This document shows, piece after piece, positions 1 to 11,219 of a stretch of 64,000 bases of DNA; within the stretch, counting starts at the first letter, position 1, and the number at the start of each line of letters is the position of its first letter. The notes beneath the pieces were generated by a model. The model ran no database searches. It was not told the DNA's origin and saw only the letters and a list, made by a program, of their open reading frames with translations. Source of the stretch: Clavulina sp. PMI_390 (Eukaryota; Basidiomycota; Agaricomycetes; Cantharellales; Hydnaceae); NCBI GenBank assembly GCA_015039315.1, contig WIDE01000003.1, positions 62,001-126,000 of the forward strand. Reading direction: 5' to 3'. The translations under genes and the position numbers were made by a program.

Positions 1-659
1 GGGGCGGGAAGCAGAAGGCAAGGCAACCGATGAGCAGCAAAAATGGATCAGAGAGAGAAAATAACGATTCGAATAAACAACGGCCCAGGGGGCTGATACA
101 TCGAGATTCCAGACGATTTGGAAAAACCGTGGCTAATAGTTCCGAGCAGATAGAAGTTGTGAAATATGCGGGAGTAGGGAGAGCGATCAAAAAAAGAGGC
201 CGGAAAAAAGGAAATAGACCGATAGCAAGATGAGCGACAGCAGCAGACAAGGTTCTGGACCGAAAGCAAGACAAATGATGCAAGAAGGAAAGACGCAAGA
301 GCAGATACAATACACCACTGGCAGAATAACCAAAAGGAATGAAGTCCCATAACACCAAAAGTCGTTAGTATTAGTAGTACAGAGGAAAGCCCAAGAGAAG
401 GGGGGGATGATGAGGATGTGGGGATTATTTGTGTTGCGTGGATTGTGGAGTAGAGCACAAAGACAGAGAGAGAGCAAAGATATTAAGGACTGGCGACACG
501 ATATTGCCAGCCACTCGGTAAACCGCATCAACGGCTGACCACCCAGAGAGAGAGCACGAGAGAGGGGGAATCTATGGCGAGCAAGGAGGGAGAGAGCGAG
601 GGAATGGTGAAGAAGACGGCGGCGACAGAGGAGACATGATGCATGAGTGGCTAGCCAGC
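1..659. other. Region 3' of the bZIP gene, no gene seen
   Basis: This stretch is purine-rich (GA) on the plus strand and lies downstream of the minus-strand bZIP stop codon. It probably holds that gene's 3' UTR and then intergenic DNA. The short open frames in it are low-complexity and overlap on both strands, with no recognisable domain. Confidence 0.5.
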
Positions 660-3271
660 TCAGGCAGCCATCTCTCCGTTATCGGGAGAAGGAGGGGACT
701 CGGACGCAGTCGACCCGCGCTTGCGCTTTCCCAACTGCCTCTGCGCGCCCGAATCCTCGTCCTCATCATCTCCGTCCTCGTCGTCCTGCTGCTCTCGTGC
801 AGCTGCTCGGCGCCGACTCGAGCGCTCGTCCTCGGCTTCGTCACGGACAAATGAAAGTCCGAGGGCATCGCCATCTTCCTCAGCAGCTGCGCCTGCGCCG
901 GTGTCCTTATCCTCGGTGCGAATAGGCGTTGCCAGCTCCCCGAGGTTCATCGCCATACTTCCCATTCCCAGACCCCAGTCAGCCGCTGCCGCCGCTGTCG
1001 ATTGACTCAGAAGCATGGGGATCGCAGGTGGGCCCATTGCCGCACCTAGCCCGGCGCCAAGACCCTGAAGCGGAACAGGCAAGCCAGGGAAGGCCGGTAG
1101 ACCTTCAGTGCTGACATCCACCCCGCGCGCAGCAGCCGTAGCAGCGAACAGGGCCTGCTGGTACGCCGCAAGCTGAATCTGCTGCTGGTGGCGCTGCTGC
1201 TGCTGGATAGCAAGGAGCGCAAGCTGTTGCGGGTTCAGAAGCTGCGACGGATAGGAAGAGAGTGGGGTCGGGAGTAGAGCGGCCATGTTTTTAGCATTGT
1301 AGGAGGAGGAGGATGAGAAGGGAAAGCCAGAGGGTGGGACGTCGTCGATGGGTGTCGTGAGTAGAGCTGGGGAGCCAGAGGTTGCTGATTCAGAGGAAGA
1401 GGTGCTGGAGGTGGAAATGCTGAGCGAGGACGATGGGGAGGGATGGAGGCTAGAGTTGAGGCTCAGGCTAGGGTTACCCGTGCCAAGGGCGTGTCTTTGT
1501 GCAGGATGGGGGATGGGGAGGGGAAGGGTGAGGAAAGGGTATTGTGGTGTTTGGGGTTCCGTTTTGGTGATAGTGAGCCTTGGTGTTGCCAGTGGTGTGG
1601 GGGACATTGTCAAGAGCCCTGCACGATAAAGAAATAAAATAGCAAAGGGTAGTTCGAAGGCCAGAACCATTCACCCGAGATGGGGGCGGATGCATACATG
1701 CATTTTTTTGTTTTAATTGTTATCGGCGCAGCCGAGGATGGAGGAAAGCGAGGATCGCGTTCGGATTCCAATCGATAAGAGCAAGGATTCAAACGTTATC
1801 GCGATGAGCCTAATGCGTCTATGAGCAAGAGAGAACGAAAACGAAAAGGAGGGGGGACAAGACAAAGGTACGACGCCAATTAGTTGCGAGCGCAGGGGGA
1901 GGAGAAAGAATGGAGGGATGAACATAAAAGTTTGAGACGATGGAAATGGGACTTGCCTGTAGTAGGAGACCCAGGCATGACCATGAATCCTCCTCCACCG
2001 GCGCCATTCGTCTTGTGGGCCGAAGCGCTGAACGAGGATCTCGAGCCAGGTGCATTAGAGTGATCGGCCAGTCCCATTCCGCTCCCAGTTCCCCACGAGA
2101 ACTGCGACGGAAGAGAATGCGCGGGAGGTCCGCTGGAGAGATGAGGTGATTGATGGTGTTGCTGGTGATACGAACCGGCGGTAGAGGAAGACGAGGATCC
2201 GTGGTGATTTTGATGGTGATTCAATCCTCCATTCGAAGTGGAGTTGCTGGTGGGGTTGGGGAGTTGGGGTGGCCAGGAGACGCCCGCGGACATGCCAGAG
2301 CTAGCTCCGCCATTGCCGGTGTTGGATGAGGAGCCATTCGCGCCAGCAGTCGGAGCGCCGTTATTGTTGTTGTTGCCATTGTTGTTATTCGTGTAGTCAG
2401 AAGCCGAGGAAGGGGATGAGCTGCCAAAGCGCTGCTCCAGAATGGAAGCGGCCGAAGCGGCGGTATTCGCGCCGTTGCGGAGAGTGGAACTGGAGGACGG
2501 ATTGGTTGATGGAGCTGATGGATTTGCTGATGCTGCAGACGAGGATAAGTGAGATTGCGAATGAGAATGAGTCAAGTTGATCGAGGGGGACGGTCCCGAG
2601 GCTGTGCCGGCGGCATGATGGGACGAGGGATGATGATGATGGGAGAGTGAATTCGTGTGTGAGTGGGAGGGCGCGCCGAACGAGTTGAGGATGAGGGCAT
2701 CGATAGAGTTGGACGAGGAGGAGGGGGCGAAGGAGCCGTTCGTGGCCGCGCGGTGATGGTGCTGCTGCTGCTGCTGGTGCTGCTGCTGCTGGTGGTGGTG
2801 CTGTCCCCCATGAGGAGCCAGCGGACGATAAGGTTCCTCAGGGCTCAGGCTGGGGGACGAGGCATGACCCCCCGCCGCCGTCACGAAACCGTTCGGGGCG
2901 CCCATCATCATGGACATGCCCGCTCCATGGGACGAGGATGTCGGAGAGATATCAGGGATGCCCTCCAACGCTCCCTGCGGAGGTTGGATATAACACGTCA
3001 GTTTGCCACGGCCAGTGGGGCCAGTGCCCAAGGGGGGGCGATCGGAGGGGGGGAGGTTGAGCAGCACACGGAAGCGGGCGTTCTCTTCCTCGAGTATCAC
3101 GACGCGTTCCTCGAGCTCTTCGAGGTGCGAGGCACGCCTGGCTCGGAACGCCCTCTGGACGTCTCGAGCGCGATTGGGGGGGAGATTATCGTCCCGCTTG
3201 CGACCACGCTTGGCGGGAGGGGGTGCGTGGTTGCTGTTTTTCGGAGAAGTGTTATCGTTGGGCGAGTTCAT
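660..3271 (-). CDS. bZIP transcription factor with long low-complexity tail
   Basis: Nuclear DNA-binding regulator. I model two exons, 3271-1957 and 1618-660, giving about 757 aa. Near residues 20-75 there is a Lys/Arg-rich stretch (AKRGRKRDD), then a basic region RDVQRAFRARR and a zipper with heptad residues L, L and F (HLEELEERVVILEEENARF). The rest is Ser-, His-, Gln-, Asn- and Gly-rich disorder with an acidic, Lys/Arg-rich C-terminus. The intron 1619-1956 must start with GC (ACAG/GCAAGT) to keep phase: one base plus GG restores a Gly codon. The basic region has Ala where bZIPs have the invariant Asn. The start was chosen at the first in-frame ATG, directly behind a trinucleotide repeat. 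The family target genes are not known to me. Confidence is high for bZIP and moderate for the splice. Confidence 0.83.
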
Positions 3272-3275
3272 TTTT

Positions 3276-3307
<32 letters not shown>
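3276..3307. repeat. (ACG)n microsatellite in the bZIP 5' UTR
   Basis: Ten perfect ACG units plus AC on the plus strand, read as (GTC)n in the sense of the bZIP mRNA. It ends four bases before the ATG at 3271. Length variation here could affect translation initiation. Confidence 0.95.
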
Positions 3308-4704
3308 AGTGAAGGGGAAAAGATACTACTACTATGGTTGGGTGCCAGAGCTGGAGTAGGATGAAGAAGCCTCGAGGAGGGAGGCCAGTAGATGAGAATC
3401 CCTCGTCAAGTTCAAGAAGGGGGCGGCGGTGGTGATGAGTCGGGGTCGAGGGAGGGGAAGGGACGAGGAGATAGAGGGAGGGGCGGGAGACGAAGAGGGA
3501 GGGGGGTTATATTGGTGCCTGGACCAGTAACACAAACAGAGATAACTGAACTGCAAAAGGGCAGAGCAGCTGCAGAATACAGAATGCGGCCCAGAATGTA
3601 TTCTATCCAGACTGTATGGCATATCTCGTCAGCCAAGAAGGGGATCATCGTCATTTAATTCTACAGTCAACTGCCGCCGGCAGCCCGTCGAGCCAAAATT
3701 CGAACGAGGACACCAAAAGCCGGATCCGTAATTTGACTGTTGCATACACTGCCCCCACCTCCTCCGCTGATAGCATGGGAGAAAACACCTAAAGAAACGC
3801 GAGCAGCAGATTTACACTCCCATCTTTACGTCCAGGACCCCTCATCATCGCCCAGAACAAGGTCCGTTGTCATCGCGCACAGCAATCCCAGAGAAAAAGA
3901 AGAAACATGTTGTGGTCTGTCACTTACTCGGGACAACCAAGTCGAAAACTAAAGTCCATTCAGTCGGCGAGTACATTCAGTTCTCCTATCCAGTTCCTCA
4001 TCATTCAGTCAGCAATTCTTGGCTCCTTCTCCCCACATTCTGCCCAGGGTAAACAGATTTCTAACACACGGAACGACATCCCCACCCATCAGCAGCACGC
4101 ATCGTTCCGTGGGCGCTTGTTTCACAGGGTCGCGTGAATAAGGGCAGGAGGTGGCTTGGCGGGCACTCCAGTCGGGGCGCCCGGCGGTAAACCAGGGTGA
4201 CAGGTTGATCGGAGCCGTTTGTTACAGGTCCAGGACATTCATGATCATAAACACTAAAGTGGGTCGCGCACACAATGATTGTTTTTCTCTTCGGAACGCG
4301 CGAGAGCCCCGGTAACTGGCACTTTTTTACCACGCCCGTCGGAGACGAGGACCGGGAATCGCCGCTCTCTCCTGTTGGAGTGGGAGTGGCCTTGTCGAAT
4401 AGAGAAAGAGAGAGAAAGTCATTTTGAGCAAGTCTCTGTTGTTTCACCCCGTTGCCACAGTGTGACGTACACCTACGTGGAATCGTCCCCAGTTACACGC
4501 GACAATCTTCCGCACATCCGCCCTGGGTACCAACTAACACGCGCGCACTCCAAAATAGAAGTCACGCCGCTCAGCCGCCCCTCTCTCCCCCTCTCCTCGC
4601 AGTTCCTTTAATGTCAACGAGAGAGGCTGGGTTCACTCTGGATCAGCCACCCTCTCATCAGTCTGGCGGCGGCATGAATACGCCTATTAATATATTGCGA
4701 CGAT

Positions 4705-5085
4705 CAATGTGCACGCCCCCCCCAAGCCGCTACAGCTCTTCTCCCCTTCTAGAAAAACCCTCTAATGACTAGTGAGTTTCGAAGGCTCGAAGCCGAGGGG
4801 CCATGTGCACGCCCCCTCAAGCCGCTCCAGTTCTTCTCCCCTTCTAGAAAAACCCTCTAATGACTAGTGAGTTTCGAAGGCTCGAAGCCGAGGGGCCATG
4901 TGCACGCCCCCTCAAGCCGCTCCAGTTCTTCTCCCCTTCTAGAAAAACCCTCTAATGACTAGTGAGTTTCGAAGGCTCGAAGCCGAGGGGCCATGTGCAC
5001 GCCCCCTCAAGCCGCTCCAGTTCTTCTCCCCTTCTAGAAAAACCCTCTAATGACTAGTGAGTTTCGAAGGCTCGAAGCCGAGGGG
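4705..5085. repeat. 95-bp minisatellite, four tandem copies
   Basis: The copies are 4705-4800 (96 bp, slightly diverged), 4801-4895, 4896-4990 and 4991-5085; the last three are identical by eye. Each unit contains the palindromes GTGCAC, TTCTAGAA, ACTAGT and TTCGAA. The array is flanked by an imperfect direct repeat: CCTATTAAT followed by a GATCA at 4683 onward and again at 5104 onward. There are no spacers, so this is not a CRISPR array. TTCTAGAA matches a minimal two-unit heat-shock element, but that is only suggestive. Confidence 0.95.
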
Positions 5086-7073
5086 CCACGAGGGTGAGCC
5101 GACCCTATTAATCTTGCTTCGATCAGGCCCTTCTTCTTCCCTATGAATACCGTTTCTGAGAATGGAAAGTCTCATGATATGCTTTCATCATTATTACATG
5201 TACATGTACCGTTATCAGCGAAAGCAGCTGACGCGCCTCCCCAGTCAAGTACGTCTCCTCGATCGACTGGCACCATAGCTGAGGAAGATACCATCCAGCC
5301 TGTATGCGGGCCCCTGCTGCTACTGCTACTCGGCCGAGCGGGACGATATGCGGTTCATTCTGGACGTTCCGCACTTTCCCATCCACGTCTTTCCTTCCCT
5401 GCCTCCGCGCACCGCGCGCGCTCAAAATACTCGATAATTACTCATCACCATCAATTCCTGAGATCCTCGTTGGGGAGAGGACAATTAGACCCTTTATGCG
5501 CTCTGGTCGCCCCGAACTACTGGCGCTCGCGCTCCTGCCCGCGGGCACGATGCGGCATGAAATGATGGGTCTAGGTCATGCATCACCCACCCCCACAGTT
5601 CTCGTTATTGCAAACGGAGGAGGAGGATCCATGGCTGTCAGGGATCTGATACACGCTCGTCATAACCGCTCCAGTAACTTTGAATGGAAGTGAGTGGAGG
5701 GGGGCAGTAGTCGTTGGCCAGGCAAAGCGCAATGGCATGCAATAATTGAGTGAAAAAAATATAGGGAACAAAATATGTAATTTGCCGCGCTCTTGGGTCT
5801 GCCTCTGCTTTTTCACGCGCTCACACCCTTGGCAGCGCTCTTTTTCGTTTTGCCGCTCCAATAAAACCATCTGGCCCAGAACCTGTTCTTTCTTTTTTCA
5901 GCCTGACTGACTGACCGCGTACGTTGACGTACACTCTTTATGTGCGCTGGGAAACCTTACGATCGATCGATCGGTCAGTCGGAGACAGTGGACAAGTCAA
6001 CGTGCGACGAACTTTCTTACGGCCAGAAGAAAGAAACAGAAACGCATTTCCAACCGTTCCTTTTGCAAAGCCCGCCCGACCTCGGGTATGTCCTCTAACC
6101 GTGCCCGTAATCGCTGAGGATCTATTCGTCCCCACTGCGCATGACTTGGACAGAGGAGAGTCTGTACCACGGGATTTAGTGGCTATGTCCCGCGGCTGAT
6201 ACTTACTACGGCTGCGTCGAAGAGCTGACGCATCCACGTCAATAGGGGGCCAGCGGTGCCGCAGCGACGCCCGCTAGGAGATAGACGCGGGGGGGCTGGC
6301 TGTAACAATCGGATGGACACGGTGGCTGCGCGCGGATAGATAGACAGGTGGACGGATAGCGGGAAAGAAGGGGGGGAAGGAGGACAAGAATGGGCAGATA
6401 GACGCAGACACTCAGACACCGACAGACAGGGGCCTCTACATCCCTTTCCCTTTCCTAGATCCACCATTTCCCGACGCTGCGGATTGGGCGGGGCCAGAAG
6501 AATCGAACGCAATAGAAAGGAAACAGAAAACGAGCCTTGCCTATGATAGAAGCTGCACCCCGAAGAGAGAAAATGTATAAACAGCTCATGAATAGGTTCT
6601 GGGGGTGATTGTCCTAGCCGCAGTCCATCAGGGCTCGTTAAACTCTGATTGTTTCTCTTGGAATCCGGAGGGGGATGTTTGGAACCGAGTTGTGGGAGCG
6701 GTTTTGATCGCCTCGAGGGTTCCTGAGCGTCATCAATGCAAGGATGGGCAGATTGGCCTCGGTCTAGATGAATTCCATACATTGAACGAAGAGGGGGGGA
6801 GGGAGCAGGAGGATTGTTGTATGTGATACTAGGAATAGTAAGATGTACTAGGAGATGATGCATTGATGCCATAAATATCGACCAAAAAAGGAAGCAGAAA
6901 GCAGAGGAGAGATATTCGTAAATCGCCACCATTTTTCCACGCACTGATGATAAGACGTTGCAGGCAACCGCGGGGACAGCATGCGCGCAACCATTCAAGA
7001 TTCTGTGGCACCGCCACCCCATGAATAATATCATGTACAGTGCCACGAACCAAGGAGTAGGCAGGTAACGCTA

Positions 7074-10000
7074 TCATTGATGCTGGCACTCCTGAGCCCC
7101 AGGGCCCCCGCCGCCCATGCCACCCATGCTATACCCAGCCCGAGCGAATGCCTCTTCAAGCTCATCCTCGTCCACATCATAATCACCCCCCATGGGACCC
7201 ATACCGCCCATGCCGCCCATACCGAACGGGTTGAACGTCGAGAATGGGATCCCTCCCTCGTCATCATCTTCGTCATCATCGTCCGAGATATAGTCATCGT
7301 CAGCGTATGCCTGGGCGCGAGCACGAGCGCGGGCTTGAGCGCTTGAATTGGAGGCACGGGGACGACCAGACGAATGCTTGGAATGCGAGTGTCCGTGATT
7401 ATGAGAGTGGGAGTGCCCATGCGCATGATCGTGCTCATCATCATCTTCGTCTTCCCAATCGTCCTCCAGCTGCACGCACATAACAAGGCGGCATAGAAGG
7501 ACCGAAGAGGGGGAAAAAATCAAAGAAATTTCGTCAGCAAAACGGAAATGACTAGAAAGTATGGACAATACGCTGATGAGAGAATGGAAGGTTACGCACA
7601 TCATCAGGGTCTGCAGCCTCCCAGTTTACAGAAGTCACTTTCTCTGGCATGGGCGCCAGCTCGGGCTTCTTCGGCGGGAGAAGTGTCTCCAGAGCCTGAA
7701 AACATCAAACAAGCAGGACGATCGCCCGACGCACACGCGTGTAGGGAGTGAATAATCACCAGAGTGATCGTGAAAGCGCACCCGAATACGAGTGATTAAG
7801 GGGAAATATGGAATGAAGGATCAGGCGAGGAGTCAGCCCGAGAAGGCCAAGCATCCAAGAAGCGAGCCGCGACCACGCGAAGCATTACCATGGCCCGAGA
7901 AGCCGAACACGCGAAGATAACCATCACAATAAGGGTCGGATACGGAGGCGACGCCATAAAAGGGTGGGATGATTAATGTGATGGAAAGGCCAAAACGGGA
8001 CCGTTCATACAGCCAAGAACATTGAATAAGCCAGATACGGAGGGATGATGTATGGGTGGCAAAAGAGCATTGTCAGCGCCGTTAGAAAGGCGGAGGAGTC
8101 ATCCCATCCATCCAGTCATCGGTTGATGAGACGGGATGATTAGCGCATAATTATTGCATCGCGTAAATGCGCAATAGAATGATCAGAACGCGCAGAGTCC
8201 CAAAGCAGGCATCCAATACCCCGAGAATCCAGGTTGTTGTCATGTGTTGTGGGCGCGATATTTATGAGAGGCAGTGCCAGAGGGCAGTGAGGGCAGTGTC
8301 CACCAATGACGAATATGAATGGCATGAGTAAGAGGATGACAGAAGACGTCACATCAGCGCCAGTTGATAGAGTGGCAAAAAGCGGTTGGGTGCGTGCGTG
8401 ACATAGCAGCAAACGCGGAGACGCGAAGTTCCGTCGGCAACACATTTAGTGACCGAGACAGATTACAGGTGGTTCACGAATCGTCGAGGCAAAAGGAGTC
8501 AAGCGAGGAGCGGTGGCAGTTCCAATAAAATAATGAGGGAAAGCAGACAACGTCAGTGATCAATCCAGCAAGTTAGGGGAAGAATAGGAGAAGAAAGGCA
8601 GTATTCGCGCGCAAGAAACATCCAGAACGATCAGTGAACGTCCAACGGCAACAAGGACGTCACCATCAAAAAATCAGGAACCCCGCAATGAGTCAAAAAA
8701 AGAGTAAGGGGTGGGGCGAGCCGCCGTGATGCAAACTTGCAGGGAAGTGGGAAATCCTACTCCTGACGAGAATGACTCCTGTGTTGGCTATTTGCTGCTC
8801 GAGCAAGCCAAGGCAGCACCCAAGGAAGATAAAAGGCCACAGTTGACCGAGACGGATTACGACATCCGACGAGCGCCCGTGGGCACGATATCCAAGGAGG
8901 CTTTGCCCACGCAACTTGGAAGCAAGGGCAGTGCAATGTGCAAAGCTGACGATCTTTACGCCCGAAATCAACGGGTTTTACGTCGAGCCTAGAGCCCTAA
9001 AATTTTGAGTGTGCAAGATCTGAGGGGGATCTCCAGCATCACGGCCAGGTCGCAGCAAAAGCGATGACTAGCAGCTCCAAAGAAGATGGTGCGCATGGCG
9101 GAAATGCAACACAACAAAAAAGAAAGCTCCTGGGAAAACCCGCTCTAACGGAGCAAGATAGAAAGAAGTATGAAGAGGAAATAGAAGCTCGAGAAGGGAG
9201 AAAGGCCCTTTCTGGCGTTCCAGGGAAAGGAGAACACGCCTTCTCCGAACGATAGTTGGAAAGGCAGGCAAACACGCACCTTCTTGTCGATACTAGCCAG
9301 CCATTCAGCAGAAGGCATCTCGATCTCGAACGTGATATATAGATCACCCTTCTCAATATCGTCGTCGTTCCCCTTGCCTTTGGCATCACGCTTCTTGATT
9401 CTTGCAGGATCATACACAGGCATTCCGTCTCCACGAATCACAACAAGGTCGCCGTGTTTAACGGGAAGACCCTGGCCCTCCTTCTGAGAGTCTGATTCGG
9501 CTTGTCGAGACATGTGAATCCCTCGCCCATCCAAGTGCCGTAGCACGACACGAGAAAAGCCGAGCAGCGCTTCTGAGAGCGTCAGATGGACGGTCGTGAA
9601 GAGGTCCGAGGATTCCGCGGAGGCGGTCGTCGAAGAGGGCCGCGAGGAGGCCGGTGAGCGATGGATAGTATCATGAGGTTTCAGCCGAAGCAGGAAAATA
9701 ACGTCCCCTGTCTCGACGCCAGGCTGATAGCGGCATCAGAAGTGTTGAGCACAAAGCTGGCAGGCTAGGTATACTTGGGAACACTGCGAGAAAAAGCTCA
9801 CTTGTTGATCGCCTTCGCCTTTCAGGATGATCTTTTGATTATGGCACATCCCTCGTTCGATGACCAGGTCAACCGCCTTTTTCTCCTTGGTCGTGCAATT
9901 CCCCTTGCATTTTTTGCACCTAAGAGAAGTCGTCAGCCTTGAAGGGGTTCGGCCCCATCCATTCACTAACCTATCCTTCTCCTTGAACTTCTGCCCAGTC

Positions 10001-10962
10001 CCGTCGCAATCAGGACACCCAACCTTCATTGTGGCTACGCGACCACCTCCAATCTATCAATCAGATGATTATTGGAATCCTTGAATGGCCAGGAAGGAAC
10101 TTGTATGGGTCTTACGGATTGGGTGCTGTTGACAACGCCTCGACCATCGCACTTGATGCACTTCGACTGCTTTGCCTTTGCCTTTCCTCCCGAACTGTAG
10201 CCACATTTGAGCAGAACTCATCAGCAAGCATAACCAGGATCTTTGACGAATGGACACTCACCCCTCACAGTGCGAGCAGATAACATTCCGCTCAAGATTA
10301 AAGTGTGCTGTCTTGCCATTATATAGATCCTCTAGCGTAACATCGTAAGGTATCACAGAGTCTTCGCCGCGTTTCGGTTTTCTGCTTCGTGGCATAGAGT
10401 TGAACTGGAAGAACGTGTTGAAGATGTCGTCCATGGTTGGCCCATCTCCACCTCCACCTCCCCGCTTGAGACCCTCGGGCCCAAACCGATCGTATGTTGC
10501 ACGCTGGTTAGGGTCGCTCAGAACCGAGTAAGCATTCTGAAGTTCTTGGAAGGCTTCGGCCGCTTGAGGGTCGTTGGGGTTCTGTCAAAGGGGGCGGCGA
10601 TGGGCAGGGTAGATACGAGGTTGTGGGAAGGGGGCAGAGTGATTGTAATGTCCATAAATAAGGTGCCATGGACTGTTCATGGAGGTATACCACGTACTTT
10701 ATCCTACATTAGAGACGACATTCAGTATCATGGCCAAATGTGGCACATGTCAAATCATGCAAGACAACAAGTGGTATACATACAGGGTGAATCCTCACGG
10801 CCATCTTTCTATATGCCTTCTTGATCTCATCTATCCATTGCAATGATAATAAGACAGCCGTCCCTGTTCAAGGCTCCAACATTTGGATATCTGGTTGGGA
10901 TGCGCACCTTCGGTCGCATTGGGATTGACTCCCAGCAGGTCATAATACTCCGTGTGTGACAT
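7074..10962 (-). CDS. Class A (type I) J-domain protein, Ydj1/Xdj1-like, farnesylated
   Basis: Hsp70 co-chaperone. Ten exons: 10962-10908, 10830-10784, 10703-10698, 10581-10262, 10194-10116, 10053-9971, 9919-9802, 9723-9280, 7695-7600 and 7469-7074, giving 547 aa. The J domain starts MSHTEYYDLLGVNPNATE and carries the HPD motif, followed by a short Gly-rich linker. Four zinc motifs follow (CSHCEGSG, CIKCDGRG, CPDCDGTG, CKKCKGNC), then the substrate-binding domains. Near the C-terminus lie an acidic run, a His-rich stretch (HGHSHSHNHGHSHS) and Gly/Met repeats. The last four residues, CQHQ, form a CaaX-type farnesylation site like CASQ of yeast Ydj1. It is longer than Ydj1 (409 aa), with inserts in the C-terminal domains; the EWLASIDKK..LLPPKK part recalls Xdj1. 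The gene is divergent from RCM1, 257 bp apart. Confidence 0.94.
7696..9279 (-). other. 1,584-nt intron of the J-protein gene
   Basis: The intron runs from AAG/GTGCGT to TTTCAG/GCT and joins ...SIDKK to ALETLLPP... in phase 0. It is more than twenty times the usual intron length in this window. The plus strand inside it has open frames at 8711-8992 and 9064-9255 (Lys/Glu-rich) that I do not recognise. It may hold an inserted element, a nested gene, or only expanded sequence. Confidence 0.8.
10698..10703 (-). other. 6-nt microexon (Asp-Lys of the HPD loop)
   Basis: The previous exon ends ...ATTCACCCT before GTATGT. The next family-conserved residues, D-K, are encoded only by GATAAA between AATGTAG and GTACGT. 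The following exon begins AACCCC (N-P). Joining them gives HPDKNPNDP in frame. Confidence 0.9.
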
Positions 10963-11219
10963 CCTGGAATCCGTGTAGTGGAGCGTAAGGTCGTCCTGCG
11001 ATCTTTAGGTGAACCGTGAAGCTTGACGTGAGGCAGACGCGTTCTCGGCCAAGGAGATTTTTCTAAATTGGACGCGCTCTCAATCGAACACAGCCACCTG
11101 CCGAAAACAGCCACACACACGGACTTCCACTCTTTTCCTTTCGCCTCTGAAACAACTACAGCTCTTAATACAAGTCGCTTCTTCCATGAATCAGAGATAA
11201 AGCCTGAAGGTGGACCATC

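Larger units (their letters stand above)
3272..7073. other. Gene-poor 3.8-kb interval
   Basis: This lies between the 5' end of the bZIP gene and the 3' end of the J-protein gene, both on the minus strand. It holds the bZIP 5' UTR and promoter, the (ACG)n tract, a 95-bp minisatellite (4705-5085) and short GATC-type simple repeats near 5960. Several open frames of 90-290 codons exist but none has a recognisable domain or plausible composition. It is unusually long for this compact genome and could hold a noncoding RNA or a gene I do not recognise. Confidence 0.5.

Noticed and set aside
4705..5085. CRISPR-like array
   Set aside because: The 95-bp copies are directly adjacent with no unique spacers, and the genome is eukaryotic.
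6183..7046. 287-codon open frame on the minus strand just after the J-protein stop
   Set aside because: It lies in the 3' flank of that gene, is Pro/Ser-rich from pyrimidine-rich DNA, has no domain I know, and no paralog in the window.
9064..9255. 63-codon Lys/Glu-rich frame inside the long J-protein intron
   Set aside because: It is the complement of a pyrimidine-rich stretch and has no known match. It is kept only as part of the intron finding.
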